6,618 nt of DNA from Acidobacteriota bacterium (lineage in GTDB: Bacteria; Acidobacteriota; Terriglobia; UBA7540): contig PLWR01000348.1 in NCBI GenBank assembly GCA_003165615.1, forward strand, positions 1-6,618, given 5' to 3'. Shown here one piece after another: positions 1 through 5,590 of this stretch. Both the position numbers and the translations under genes were made by a program. The stretch's first letter is position 1, and each line of letters begins with the position of its first letter. The notes below the pieces were generated by a model. That model saw only the letters and a list, made by a program, of their open reading frames with translations, was not told where the DNA came from and ran no database searches.

Positions 1-765
1 TGCACAAATTTGTCCGACCAGAACATCATACTGAAGATGTCAACTAGTGCGGGTCCACAGCTATCTTCCCTCACTGATGGCGGAAACAATGTAACTTCCA
101 GCGATAGTCAGGGCTTCTACTCCGCTCCCTCTAGCGTGGCTGGGGCGTTCACTATGAAGCAGGGAACCGCGAGTTCGGCATATAGCCTCACCAATGCGGT
201 AGGCTTCACCGCGCCCACCTCCGTGACCTCGTGGCTCATGACGCTGCCTGGAACCGGTCCCTCTGTCAACAATCAAACATTCTCACTGGCAGCCTTATCT
301 TCAAGTCAATCAACGGTCAGCCTCGTTCCCTACCAGCGCAAGACGATGCTGACTTCGGCGTACACCAATGCAACCACTACCCCATCGTCGATCACCTCGT
401 TCTCGGTGGATGCCTCCACCTCCTATGTGGTTCGTTGCAATGGACTCTATAAGGCAGCAACGGGGGGCGCATTCGTCCTTACCTTGACGGGTCCCGCCAG
501 TCCCACGCTGGTCACCTATAACTTTATGGAGGCCACCAACCTCTCGTCCGGTGCTCCCACGTTCTATGACGTGAACGCTACCGGCGCCTCATATCCCTCC
601 GCAGTAGGAAGCGGCGCAGTCACAGCCGCCGCCACCGATATGCCGTGGGAACTGCAAATTGGTTTCACCAATGGCACTACGGCGGGGGCGTTGGCGATTC
701 AAGGCCAGACGATCAGCACCAATACTCTCACCGTGGAAGCAGGATCCGCATGCACGATCCAATAG
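1..765 (+). CDS. Ser/Thr/Ala-rich beta-type protein of unknown function, phage-structural-like (5' end missing)
   Basis: The frame is open from the first base to a TAG at 763-765, giving 254 visible residues. There is no convincing ribosome site before the first candidate starts (TTG at 10, ATG at 37), so the true start is probably upstream of the window. The protein is very rich in Ser, Thr, Ala and Gly and poor in charged residues, and has no membrane segment. The C-terminal half (about residues 125-254) alternates short beta-type strands with Gly/Asn turns. It has a Cys in a strand (VVRCNGLY, residue 146), the element LTGPASPTLVTY, and a terminal TLTVEAGSACTIQ with a second Cys near residue 251. 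From memory, this layout resembles uncharacterised proteins of bacteriophage and virome sequences, possibly virion decoration or tail-associated modules; that is recall, not a search. A secreted or surface adhesin-like protein is the alternative. No phage genes lie downstream, so any phage link would have to come from the left. Confidence 0.6.
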   Translation, partial: CTNLSDQNIILKMSTSAGPQLSSLTDGGNNVTSSDSQGFYSAPSSVAGAFTMKQGTASSAYSLTNAVGFTAPTSVTSWLMTLPGTGPSVNNQTFSLAALSSSQSTVSLVPYQRKTMLTSAYTNATTTPSSITSFSVDASTSYVVRCNGLYKAATGGAFVLTLTGPASPTLVTYNFMEATNLSSGAPTFYDVNATGASYPSAVGSGAVTAAATDMPWELQIGFTNGTTAGALAIQGQTISTNTLTVEAGSACTIQ

Positions 766-896
766 GGGCGATGCGCACCACGCGCCCGGCCGGATGGCAC
801 CAAGTTCCCCTCTGCGCCAGCCTGCCTCGTGATGACGTGGGGCTGGAAGTGCATCGCCTCAATCTCAGATAAGGAGCTTTTGTAAAAAAGTAGAGG

Positions 897-926
897 TTGA
901 CGGCGTGCATGAACTGCGCGGAAAAT
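897..926 (+). promoter_or_regulatory. Candidate sigma-70-type promoter for the dienelactone hydrolase gene
   Basis: A -35-like TTGACG at 897-902 (5 of 6 to consensus) is followed, after 18 bp, by GAAAAT at 921-926 (4 of 6). Transcription would start near 933 and leave a leader of about 50 nt before the ATG at 984. The leader holds a small inverted repeat, AAGAC-TATT-GTCTT. The -10 match is only fair, so this is a candidate. Confidence 0.3.
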
Positions 927-970
927 GATCGTGGGCTTCAAGACTATTGTCTTCATCGCGCACTTGGATC

Positions 971-976
971 AGGAGG
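971..976 (+). promoter_or_regulatory. Strong ribosome binding site fixing the start at 984
   Basis: A perfect AGGAGG lies 7 nt before the ATG at 984. It decides the start of the dienelactone hydrolase gene against the longer in-frame option, a TTG at 897, which has no comparable site and would add 29 residues unlike the family. Confidence 0.85.
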
Positions 977-983
977 AAAAAGC

Positions 984-1715
984 ATGGCAGAAACGCGGAC
1001 GGACTGGGTCACCTTGCAGGTTGCGGACGGAACCACCATGCGCGCATACGTGGTCAAGCCGCAAGACGACCGCCCGCGCGCCGGGCTTTTGGTGTTTCAG
1101 GAAGCCTTCGGGGTGAACGCGCACATTCGTGACATTACGGAACGCTTTGCGCGCGAAGGTTACCATGCGATTGCCCCGGAACTCTTCCACCGCACCGCGC
1201 CGGGGTTCGAGGGAGAGTACACCAATTTCGAGGCGGTCATGCCCCACGTGCGCGCACTGAAGGAACAGGACCTGGAAGCCGATGCGCGCGCCGCCTACGT
1301 CTGGCTGCGCGAGGACGTGGGCGCCCCGGACACTCACATCGCGTGCATCGGGTTCTGCCTGGGTGGACGAGTTTCCTTCCTCGCCAATTCCATACTGCCG
1401 GTCAAAGCCGCGGTCTCATTTTACGGTGGCGGCATCGCGCCGAACCCCATGACGCCCGGCCTGCTCAGCCGCGCCGGCGATTTGCACGCGCCGCAGCTTT
1501 TGTTCTGGGGGGGCCTGGACAAACACATTGGCCCGGAACAAACGCAGGCAGTGACCGGAGCCCTGCGCAAGGCCGGCAAGCCGTTTGTGAACGTCGAGTT
1601 CGCGGACGCCGACCACGGATTCTTTTGCGACGCGCGCGCCAGTTACAACCCCGCAGCCGCCCGGCAGGCCTGGGCCCTAACCCATGCCTTCCTGAATTCC
1701 TATCTAGGGAGTTGA
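984..1715 (+). CDS. Dienelactone hydrolase family protein (alpha/beta hydrolase, Cys nucleophile)
   Basis: The 243-residue product has the length and order of the dienelactone hydrolase (carboxymethylenebutenolidase, ClcD/TfdE-like) family, soluble alpha/beta hydrolases that cleave ester or lactone bonds. Visible landmarks are QEAFGVN (residues 39-45, the family QE-x-FG with Glu40), the nucleophile elbow GFCLGG with Cys125, the Asp of FWGGLDKHIGP (Asp179), and the His of ADADHGFFCD (His211). This gives a complete Cys-Asp-His triad plus the assisting Glu, so an active enzyme is expected. There is no signal peptide, so it should be cytoplasmic. No aromatic-ring degradation genes lie nearby, so a role in chloroaromatic breakdown is not supported; many family members are broad or unknown-substrate hydrolases. 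The gene stands alone on the plus strand with a perfect AGGAGG, and its stop is 10 bp from the stop of the convergent msrQ. Confidence 0.93.
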   Translation: MAETRTDWVTLQVADGTTMRAYVVKPQDDRPRAGLLVFQEAFGVNAHIRDITERFAREGYHAIAPELFHRTAPGFEGEYTNFEAVMPHVRALKEQDLEADARAAYVWLREDVGAPDTHIACIGFCLGGRVSFLANSILPVKAAVSFYGGGIAPNPMTPGLLSRAGDLHAPQLLFWGGLDKHIGPEQTQAVTGALRKAGKPFVNVEFADADHGFFCDARASYNPAAARQAWALTHAFLNSYLGS

Positions 1716-1725
1716 TGCAACGGGG

Positions 1726-2469
1726 TCACGCCGTCTCGGCGGTTGTGAGCTTCGATTCAACGGTCTTGCCCGCGGGCTTTCCGCGCCGCGCCACCAGCCA
1801 GAATCCCACCCGCCATGCCAGGAGCAAAGCCACCAGCGTGCCGTAGAACAGCGGCTTGCGCACGTCCGACTTTACCAGCCAGTAGTAATGCACCACGCCG
1901 GCGATGGCCGTTACGTAGATCAGCCGGTGCAACGCCAGCCAGCGCTTGCCCCCCAGGCGGCGAATCCATCCTGCCGTGGAGGTCAACGCGAGAGGAAGCA
2001 TCAGCACGAAACCCGTGAACCCCGCCGTGATGAAGGGCCGTTTGCTGACGTCGTGCAGCATCTCCTGCCAATCAAAAAACTTGTCCAGCCCCAGCCAGGT
2101 GCTGAAGTGGAGCAGCCCGTAGAAGAAGGCAAACAACCCCAGCATGCGGCGAAAGCGAATCAGTTCCGCCAGGTGCAGGAGCTTGCGCGCCGGCGTCACT
2201 GCCAGGGTGATGACGATAAAGATCAGCGTCCAACTGCCCGTCTGGTGCGTGATGTACTCGATGGGATTGGCGGTCAGGCCGTGGTGAAACGCCCGCCACG
2301 CCAATTGGCCCAGCGGCGCCAGGCATAGCGCAAACACCGGCAACTTGATCCATTTGCTGCTGAGAACTTTTCGCAAACGCTCACCGTTTCTGGCAGGTTG
2401 ATCGGGTGTTGTAGCGCTGAGCTTTAGCTCAACACGTTCCGACCTGAAGGTCGGCGCTACATTGCGCAA
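1726..2469 (-). CDS. msrQ: MsrQ, heme-binding membrane subunit of the MsrPQ methionine sulfoxide reductase (YedZ)
   Basis: MsrQ is an inner-membrane b-heme protein that passes electrons from the cytoplasm or quinone pool to periplasmic MsrP. About six hydrophobic segments are visible (around residues 41-60, 80-95, 108-128, 145-166, 182-200 and 206-226), as in the ferric reductase-like family. The expected heme-ligand histidines are His121 (GLLHFSTW), His181 (WLALHRLIY) and His194 (GVVHYYW), with the family's RFRRMLGL and GGKRW elements. The gene follows msrP in the same direction. Start choice is uncertain. TTG at 2469 gives 247 residues and has a good AGGGTGA site 4 nt upstream. TTG at 2376 gives 216 residues, closer to E. 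coli MsrQ (about 211), but has a poorly spaced site. Residues 4-20 of the longer form are encoded by a palindromic repeat, so that extension is not ancestral. Family assignment is firm; the N-terminus is not. Confidence 0.93.
   Translation of the reverse strand: MRNVAPTFRSERVELKLSATTPDQPARNGERLRKVLSSKWIKLPVFALCLAPLGQLAWRAFHHGLTANPIEYITHQTGSWTLIFIVITLAVTPARKLLHLAELIRFRRMLGLFAFFYGLLHFSTWLGLDKFFDWQEMLHDVSKRPFITAGFTGFVLMLPLALTSTAGWIRRLGGKRWLALHRLIYVTAIAGVVHYYWLVKSDVRKPLFYGTLVALLLAWRVGFWLVARRGKPAGKTVESKLTTAETA
2410..2461. repeat. Double-hairpin palindromic repeat (REP/BIME-like) at the msrP-msrQ junction
   Basis: An outer stem TGTAGCGC (2410-2417) / GCGCTACA (2454-2461) encloses two hairpins. The first is TGAGC-TTTA-GCTCA (2418-2431), the second CCGACC-TGAA-GGTCGG (2439-2454), joined by a 7-nt linker; one base is shared at the last junction. 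The whole can fold as a three-way junction in DNA or RNA. Flanking it is a perfect 10-bp palindrome, ATTGCGCAAT (2461-2470). The form is typical of dispersed extragenic palindromic elements; I associate near-identical sequences with Acidobacteriota genomes, from memory. No second copy is in this window. Confidence 0.8.
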
Positions 2470-2473
2470 TCGT

Positions 2474-2480
2474 TCACCCT
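2474..2480 (-). promoter_or_regulatory. Ribosome binding site for the long form of msrQ
   Basis: On the minus strand AGGGTGA lies 4 nt before the TTG at 2469. Its GGTGA matches the 3' end of 16S rRNA at a good distance. It lies in the 13 nt between the msrP stop and this TTG, on the far side of the palindromic repeat from the MsrQ core, and favours the 247-residue form. Confidence 0.5.
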
Positions 2481-2482
2481 AT

Positions 2483-3442
2483 TTAGAAATTCTTCTTCAG
2501 GTTCATGCCCGCGTAGAGCGGCGTGACCTGGTCGTACCCATTGAACATCAGCGTGGGGCGCCGGAAAAATTCGCCCAAGCGGCGCTCCTTGGCTTGGCTC
2601 CAGCGCGGGTGATCCACCTGGGGGTTGACGTTGGAATAAAATCCGTATTCGCTGGGAGCGGACATGTTCCAAGTGGTGGACGGTTGTCTGTCCACCAGCT
2701 TGATTTTCACCAGCGACTTGATGCTTTTGAACCCATACTTCCACGGCAGCACCAGGCGCACCGGGGCGCCATCCTGATTGGGCAGGGTTTCCCCATACAT
2801 GCCGAAGCAGAGCAGCGCCAGCGGGTGCATGGCTTCGTCCAAGCCCAGTCCCTCAACGTAAGGGAAGTCTATTCCGCCATATCTGGCCATCGGCATCTGG
2901 CTTGGGCTGTAGTAACTTTCAAACGCCACGAATGATGCCTTGGGCTGGGGCGACACTTGCTTCATCAGGACGCTCAAGGAGTAGCCGACCCACGGCACGA
3001 CAATCGACCAACCCTCCACGCAGCGGTGGCGGTAGATGCGCTCCTCGAGTGGGGCCAATTGCAGCAACTCCTCCAGCGTAAAGGTGCGCGGCTTGTCCAC
3101 CAACCCGCTTACCTTCACGCTCCATGGGGAAGTGCGAAAGTTTGTTGCATTCCTGGCGGGATCATCCTTTGCGGTGCCAAATTCGTAAAAGTTGTTGTAG
3201 TGCGTCACATCATTGTAGGATGTCACTTCCTCGGTGGTGCTGAACGGACTCTTCGCTGCCACGTTCAGCTTGGTTCCTGCCAGGACCTTTTGCGAGGGGC
3301 GCGCCAACTCCTGCAGCGTTCTCCCCGCCAGCGCCCCCGCCGTCACTCCTAACGCGCCCGCCAGGAATTTTCGCCGGTTCAAATAGAGCCACCTGGGCGT
3401 GATCTCCGAAGAAGCAATTCCCGACGCCTTCTTGATCAGCAT
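2483..3442 (-). CDS. msrP: MsrP, periplasmic molybdopterin methionine sulfoxide reductase catalytic subunit (YedY)
   Basis: MsrP repairs oxidised methionine residues in envelope proteins using a molybdenum-molybdopterin cofactor, with electrons from MsrQ. The 319-residue product matches the E. coli protein (about 334) along its whole length. It has a twin-arginine export signal [11 protein letters not shown] (Arg23-Arg24) followed by a hydrophobic stretch, then YNNFYEFG, the cofactor-binding RHRCVEGWS with the Mo-ligand Cys141, [33 protein letters not shown], and the C-terminal [20 protein letters not shown] and FNGY elements. Export should be by the Tat pathway, with cofactor inserted first in the cytoplasm. 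ATG at 3442 is chosen because of AGAGAGGG just upstream and a Tat signal of normal length; an in-frame TTG at 3511 would add 23 non-conserved residues. It is the first gene of an operon with msrQ. All key residues are present, so it should be functional. Confidence 0.96.
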   Translation of the reverse strand: MLIKKASGIASSEITPRWLYLNRRKFLAGALGVTAGALAGRTLQELARPSQKVLAGTKLNVAAKSPFSTTEEVTSYNDVTHYNNFYEFGTAKDDPARNATNFRTSPWSVKVSGLVDKPRTFTLEELLQLAPLEERIYRHRCVEGWSIVVPWVGYSLSVLMKQVSPQPKASFVAFESYYSPSQMPMARYGGIDFPYVEGLGLDEAMHPLALLCFGMYGETLPNQDGAPVRLVLPWKYGFKSIKSLVKIKLVDRQPSTTWNMSAPSEYGFYSNVNPQVDHPRWSQAKERRLGEFFRRPTLMFNGYDQVTPLYAGMNLKKNF

Positions 3443-3547
3443 GTGCCACCCTCTCTGTCTTCGCCCTGGCTCAGTACCATTTTGAAGGGACACTTCCCCT
3501 CTCGCCGCCAACCACTCTTTATTTCCTGGTTCGCCCCTGCTTCTACC

Positions 3548-3576
3548 ATTTTATTGGACGCTTAACTATTCCTCAA
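3548..3576 (-). promoter_or_regulatory. Candidate sigma-70-type promoter for msrPQ
   Basis: Read on the minus strand, TTGAGG (3576-3571) is followed, after exactly 17 bp, by TAAAAT (3553-3548): 4 of 6 and 5 of 6 to consensus. Transcription would start near 3541, giving a leader of about 98 nt before the ATG at 3442. Confidence 0.5.
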
Positions 3577-3738
3577 GGATGCATTTTGCCGGTCTTTTCA
3601 TTGCCGCGAGAAAACCCTCGGCGCACCCACTTCAGGTTTTTGCCGGGTGGGTGTTGCCAATTACCCATCAAAAGGATAGTTTGTTGGGCGTCCGGAGGCG
3701 TCGCGCCGGGTTCAGAAAATTCGGTTGGGTGAAAGACT

Positions 3739-3743
3739 GGAGG
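3739..3743 (+). promoter_or_regulatory. Ribosome binding site fixing the GTG start at 3751
   Basis: GGAGG lies 7 nt before GTG at 3751. It supports that GTG as the start of the sugar kinase, whose first residues MRIVSIGEVLWD are exactly where the family fold begins. Confidence 0.75.
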
Positions 3744-3750
3744 CTGTGCC

Positions 3751-4635
3751 GTGAGAATCGTCAGCATCGGTGAAGTCTTGTGGGATGTCATCGGAGATAA
3801 GGAATACCTGGGCGGCGCGGCGCTTAATTTCTCTGCCCATGCCGCACGCCTGGGACACACCGTATTCTTTGTGAGCGCCGTCGGCAGGGATGCGCGCGGA
3901 CAGCGCGTGCTCGAGCGCATGGGGGAATTAGGCCTTTCCACACGATACGTCCGCCAGATTGAGGCATACCCCACGGGCGTTGTGACGGTGGAACTCGATT
4001 CGGCAGGTGTGCCGAAATTCACCCTTCATCACCCCGCGGCCTACGACGCACCGGAACTCACCGAGGGCGACATTGCCGAACTTCTATCCCCGAAGCCTGA
4101 ATGGATTTATTTCGGAACCCTCTTCCAGATGAGCCCGCAAGCCCGGCAATTGACCTACAGGCTGATCGATTCCCATTGCGGCGCGCGGCTTCTGTACGAC
4201 GTCAATCTGCGTAAGGACTCTTATACGGCGCCGCTGGTACGGGAATTAATGGCGCGCGCCCAGGTGGTAAAACTGAATGAGGACGAAGCGGCGGCGATCG
4301 ACCAAATGCTTGGCCGAGCCCCGCGTTCTCTGGAAGATTTCTGCCGCACCGACACGAAAGAGTTTGGCTGGCAATCGTCCTGCGTCACGCGCGGCGAAAA
4401 GGGCTGCGTGATGCTGGTGAACGGGGAGTATGTTGAAGCCAGCGGCTATACCGTGCAAGCCCGGGACACGGTGGGAGCCGGCGACGCCTTCGCCGCCGCC
4501 TTTATCCATGGCCTAAGCTTGCAATGGCCGCCCTCGGAAATTGCCGACTTCGCCAATCGCGTCGCGGCCCTCGTCGCCAGCCGGCCGGGAGGAACGCCAC
4601 GTTGGACCCTCGAAGAAGTGCAGGCGCTCCGCTAG
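3751..4635 (+). CDS. PfkB-family carbohydrate kinase, fructokinase-like
   Basis: This 294-residue protein belongs to the ribokinase/PfkB family, which transfers the ATP gamma-phosphate to a sugar hydroxyl. Seen in order are the N-terminal strand RIVSIGEVLWDVI, the sugar-binding diglycine motif GGAALNFSAHAARLG (residues 21-35), AVGRDARGQRVLE (about 43-55), DVNLRKDSY (150-158, compare DPNLR of fructokinases), KLNEDEAA (174-181), and the ATP/anion-hole signature DTVGAGDAFAAAF (239-251) with catalytic base Asp245. The WDVIGDKEYLGGA opening and the DxNLR motif point to fructose as substrate, but sugar specificity cannot be settled by motif reading. It has no signal peptide and is cytoplasmic. Starting at GTG with GGAGG upstream, it is transcribed alone, diverging from msrP and converging on the HAD gene. 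No sugar transporter or glycosidase lies beside it in the window. Confidence 0.93.
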   Translation: MRIVSIGEVLWDVIGDKEYLGGAALNFSAHAARLGHTVFFVSAVGRDARGQRVLERMGELGLSTRYVRQIEAYPTGVVTVELDSAGVPKFTLHHPAAYDAPELTEGDIAELLSPKPEWIYFGTLFQMSPQARQLTYRLIDSHCGARLLYDVNLRKDSYTAPLVRELMARAQVVKLNEDEAAAIDQMLGRAPRSLEDFCRTDTKEFGWQSSCVTRGEKGCVMLVNGEYVEASGYTVQARDTVGAGDAFAAAFIHGLSLQWPPSEIADFANRVAALVASRPGGTPRWTLEEVQALR

Positions 4636-4656
4636 GAGCCGGCGGAGGACGAAATT

Positions 4657-4720
4657 GGAAAATCGAAACTCGAAAATCGGGAGCGTTGCCTCGAGTTTCG
4701 ATTTTCGAGTTTCGTTTTCC
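4657..4720. repeat. Long AT-rich inverted repeat between convergent genes; possible bidirectional terminator
   Basis: A left arm at 4657-4679 and a right arm at 4699-4720 are reverse complements over about 22 bp with a single bulged base; the loop is 19 nt. Both arms are built from short units of the CGAAAATCG / CGAAACTCG type, and the right side carries CGAGTTTCG twice (4692-4700 and 4706-4714), so alternative registers can pair. The element fills the 106-bp gap between two converging genes. A transcript from either side would form a long hairpin, so it could end transcription from both, though no clean U-tract follows. I recall similar CGAAA-type intergenic repeats from Acidobacteriota; dispersal in this genome cannot be seen from one copy. 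Confidence 0.7.
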
Positions 4721-4741
4721 TCTGGCCCTGGCACCTGACCC

Positions 4742-5455
4742 CTAGAGTTTCTCCAGCACAGTTTCCAATTCCGGCAGTGACGTGATGCGCGGGCATTCCG
4801 CCTGCGGGTATGCGCCGATGCGGTCGATGAGCACACCGTGCAAGCCCGCGAGTTGCGCGCCGCCCACGTCGGTGGCATTGGTGTCGCCCACAAACACAGC
4901 CTCATTGGCCGCCACCTTGGCACTGGCAAGGGCGAGCTGAAAAATCTCGGGGTGCGGCTTCTCCACCCCCACAATCGCCGAGTCGAAGATGGCCTGGAAG
5001 TAGTCGCGCATACCTACGTTTCTTAACTGACCTTCGAGGGTGCCCACGGAATTAGAGATGACTCCCAAAAAGTACCCCTCTGCTTTCAGGGACGCCAGGT
5101 AGGCAGGGGTTTCCGGCATCACCACCGACCAGGTACGAATGTTGCGGAAACCGTCAGCCAGCAGGGAAATCAGACGGGCGTGTTCGGTCTCCGGCGCGCC
5201 GATCAATGCCATCAACAGGGAGAGGTATTCAGCCCAGTAATAATGATCGATGGTGCGGGGAACTTCGCCCTTGCGAATTTGCGGCCACAGCCACGCGTCG
5301 AGCTTCTGCTTGGCTGCTCGTTCCGCCGCCTGGAAATCCTCCACGCGCGCCGAGAATCCCGCCGCCGTCAAGTCCCGAGCCCGTTCATCGAGCCGCGGAT
5401 AAAGCAGAGTGTTCCCCGCGTCAAAGAAAATGGCGCGAACGCGTGATGATTTCAT
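4742..5455 (-). CDS. HAD-superfamily hydrolase, subfamily IA-like
   Basis: The 237-residue product has all four haloacid dehalogenase superfamily motifs. Motif I is FFDAGNTLL with nucleophile Asp12, motif II GVISNS around Ser134, motif III the Lys of GVEKPHPEIF (Lys166), and motif IV VFVGDTNATDVGGAQLAG with Asp191 and Asp196. Between motifs I and II is a helical cap of about 100 residues, as in C1-cap subfamily IA phosphatases and dehalogenases. In motif I the second Asp typical of phosphatases is Gly14 (DAGNT instead of DxDxT), as in some other family members, so the general acid may differ or the substrate may not be a classic phosphate ester. The substrate is unknown. ATG at 5455 is chosen because AAGGAG lies 5 nt upstream and the nucleophile motif then starts at residue 10; upstream in-frame codons lack family character. 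It converges on the sugar kinase and diverges from the TlpA-like gene. Confidence 0.9.
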   Translation of the reverse strand: MKSSRVRAIFFDAGNTLLYPRLDERARDLTAAGFSARVEDFQAAERAAKQKLDAWLWPQIRKGEVPRTIDHYYWAEYLSLLMALIGAPETEHARLISLLADGFRNIRTWSVVMPETPAYLASLKAEGYFLGVISNSVGTLEGQLRNVGMRDYFQAIFDSAIVGVEKPHPEIFQLALASAKVAANEAVFVGDTNATDVGGAQLAGLHGVLIDRIGAYPQAECPRITSLPELETVLEKL

Positions 5456-5460
5456 TGCCT

Positions 5461-5465
5461 CTCCT
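5461..5465 (-). promoter_or_regulatory. Ribosome binding site fixing the HAD gene start at 5455
   Basis: On the minus strand AGGAG lies 5 nt before ATG at 5455. It decides the start against a longer in-frame extension up to 5536 that would add 27 residues ahead of the HAD nucleophile motif. Confidence 0.7.
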
Positions 5466-5485
5466 TGATTAGTCGGAAGTTTGAC

Positions 5486-5494
5486 ATTATACCA
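5486..5494 (-). promoter_or_regulatory. Extended -10 promoter for the HAD hydrolase gene
   Basis: On the minus strand the sequence TGGTATAAT is a perfect extended -10 element (TG-n-TATAAT). No good -35 lies 17 bp upstream, which is normal for the extended type. Transcription would start near 5479, about 24 nt before the ATG at 5455. Confidence 0.5.
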
Positions 5495-5527
5495 GCCACT
5501 CGCCACCTCGGCGGGAGGGAAATCGCC

Positions 5528-5556
5528 TTGACCCATCTCGGGCGAGCCACTAGATT
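5528..5556 (+). promoter_or_regulatory. Candidate sigma-70-type promoter for the TPR/TlpA-like gene
   Basis: TTGACC at 5528-5533 (5 of 6) and TAGATT at 5551-5556 (4 of 6) are separated by exactly 17 bp. Transcription would start near 5563, about 28 nt before the ATG at 5591. It lies back to back with the HAD promoter in a 135-bp divergent region. Confidence 0.5.
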
Positions 5557-5590
5557 AAGTTCATCCGCCATTCATAAAGGATCGAGGGTG

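Larger units (their letters stand above)
3443..3750. other. 308-bp divergent intergenic region between msrP and the PfkB-type kinase
   Basis: No gene is supported here. It holds the msrP ribosome site (AGAGAGGG, minus strand, 3449-3456), a good candidate msrP promoter (3548-3576) and the kinase ribosome site (3739-3743). It also has an inverted repeat CACCCAC (3624-3630) / GTGGGTG (3647-3653) with a 16-nt loop, and a 9-bp direct repeat TTTTGCCGG at 3584-3592 and 3638-3646. These could be operator-like, but nothing ties them to a regulator. For the kinase only a weak promoter is visible (TTGCCA at 3654-3659, then TAGTTT at 3677-3682). Confidence 0.5.

Noticed and set aside
832..885. Possible 17-codon peptide in the leader region before the dienelactone hydrolase gene.
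   Set aside because: It has no clear ribosome site or conserved feature and lies before the candidate promoter; chance cannot be excluded.
897..983. In-frame TTG extension of the dienelactone hydrolase gene by 29 residues.
   Set aside because: The AGGAGG 7 nt before ATG 984 and the normal family length favour the shorter form; the TTG coincides with a -35-like element.
1343..1846. 167-codon plus-strand frame overlapping the dienelactone hydrolase gene and msrQ.
   Set aside because: It is an Arg/Pro-rich shadow frame spanning two real genes in different frames, with no domain or start signal.
3443..3511. In-frame TTG extension of msrP by 23 residues.
   Set aside because: The ATG at 3442 has a good ribosome site and gives a Tat signal of normal length; the extra residues show no family resemblance.
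3624..3653. Inverted repeat CACCCAC/GTGGGTG considered as a terminator or riboswitch.
   Set aside because: It has a 16-nt loop, no U-tract, and sits between divergent genes where no transcript should end; at most it is an operator-like site.
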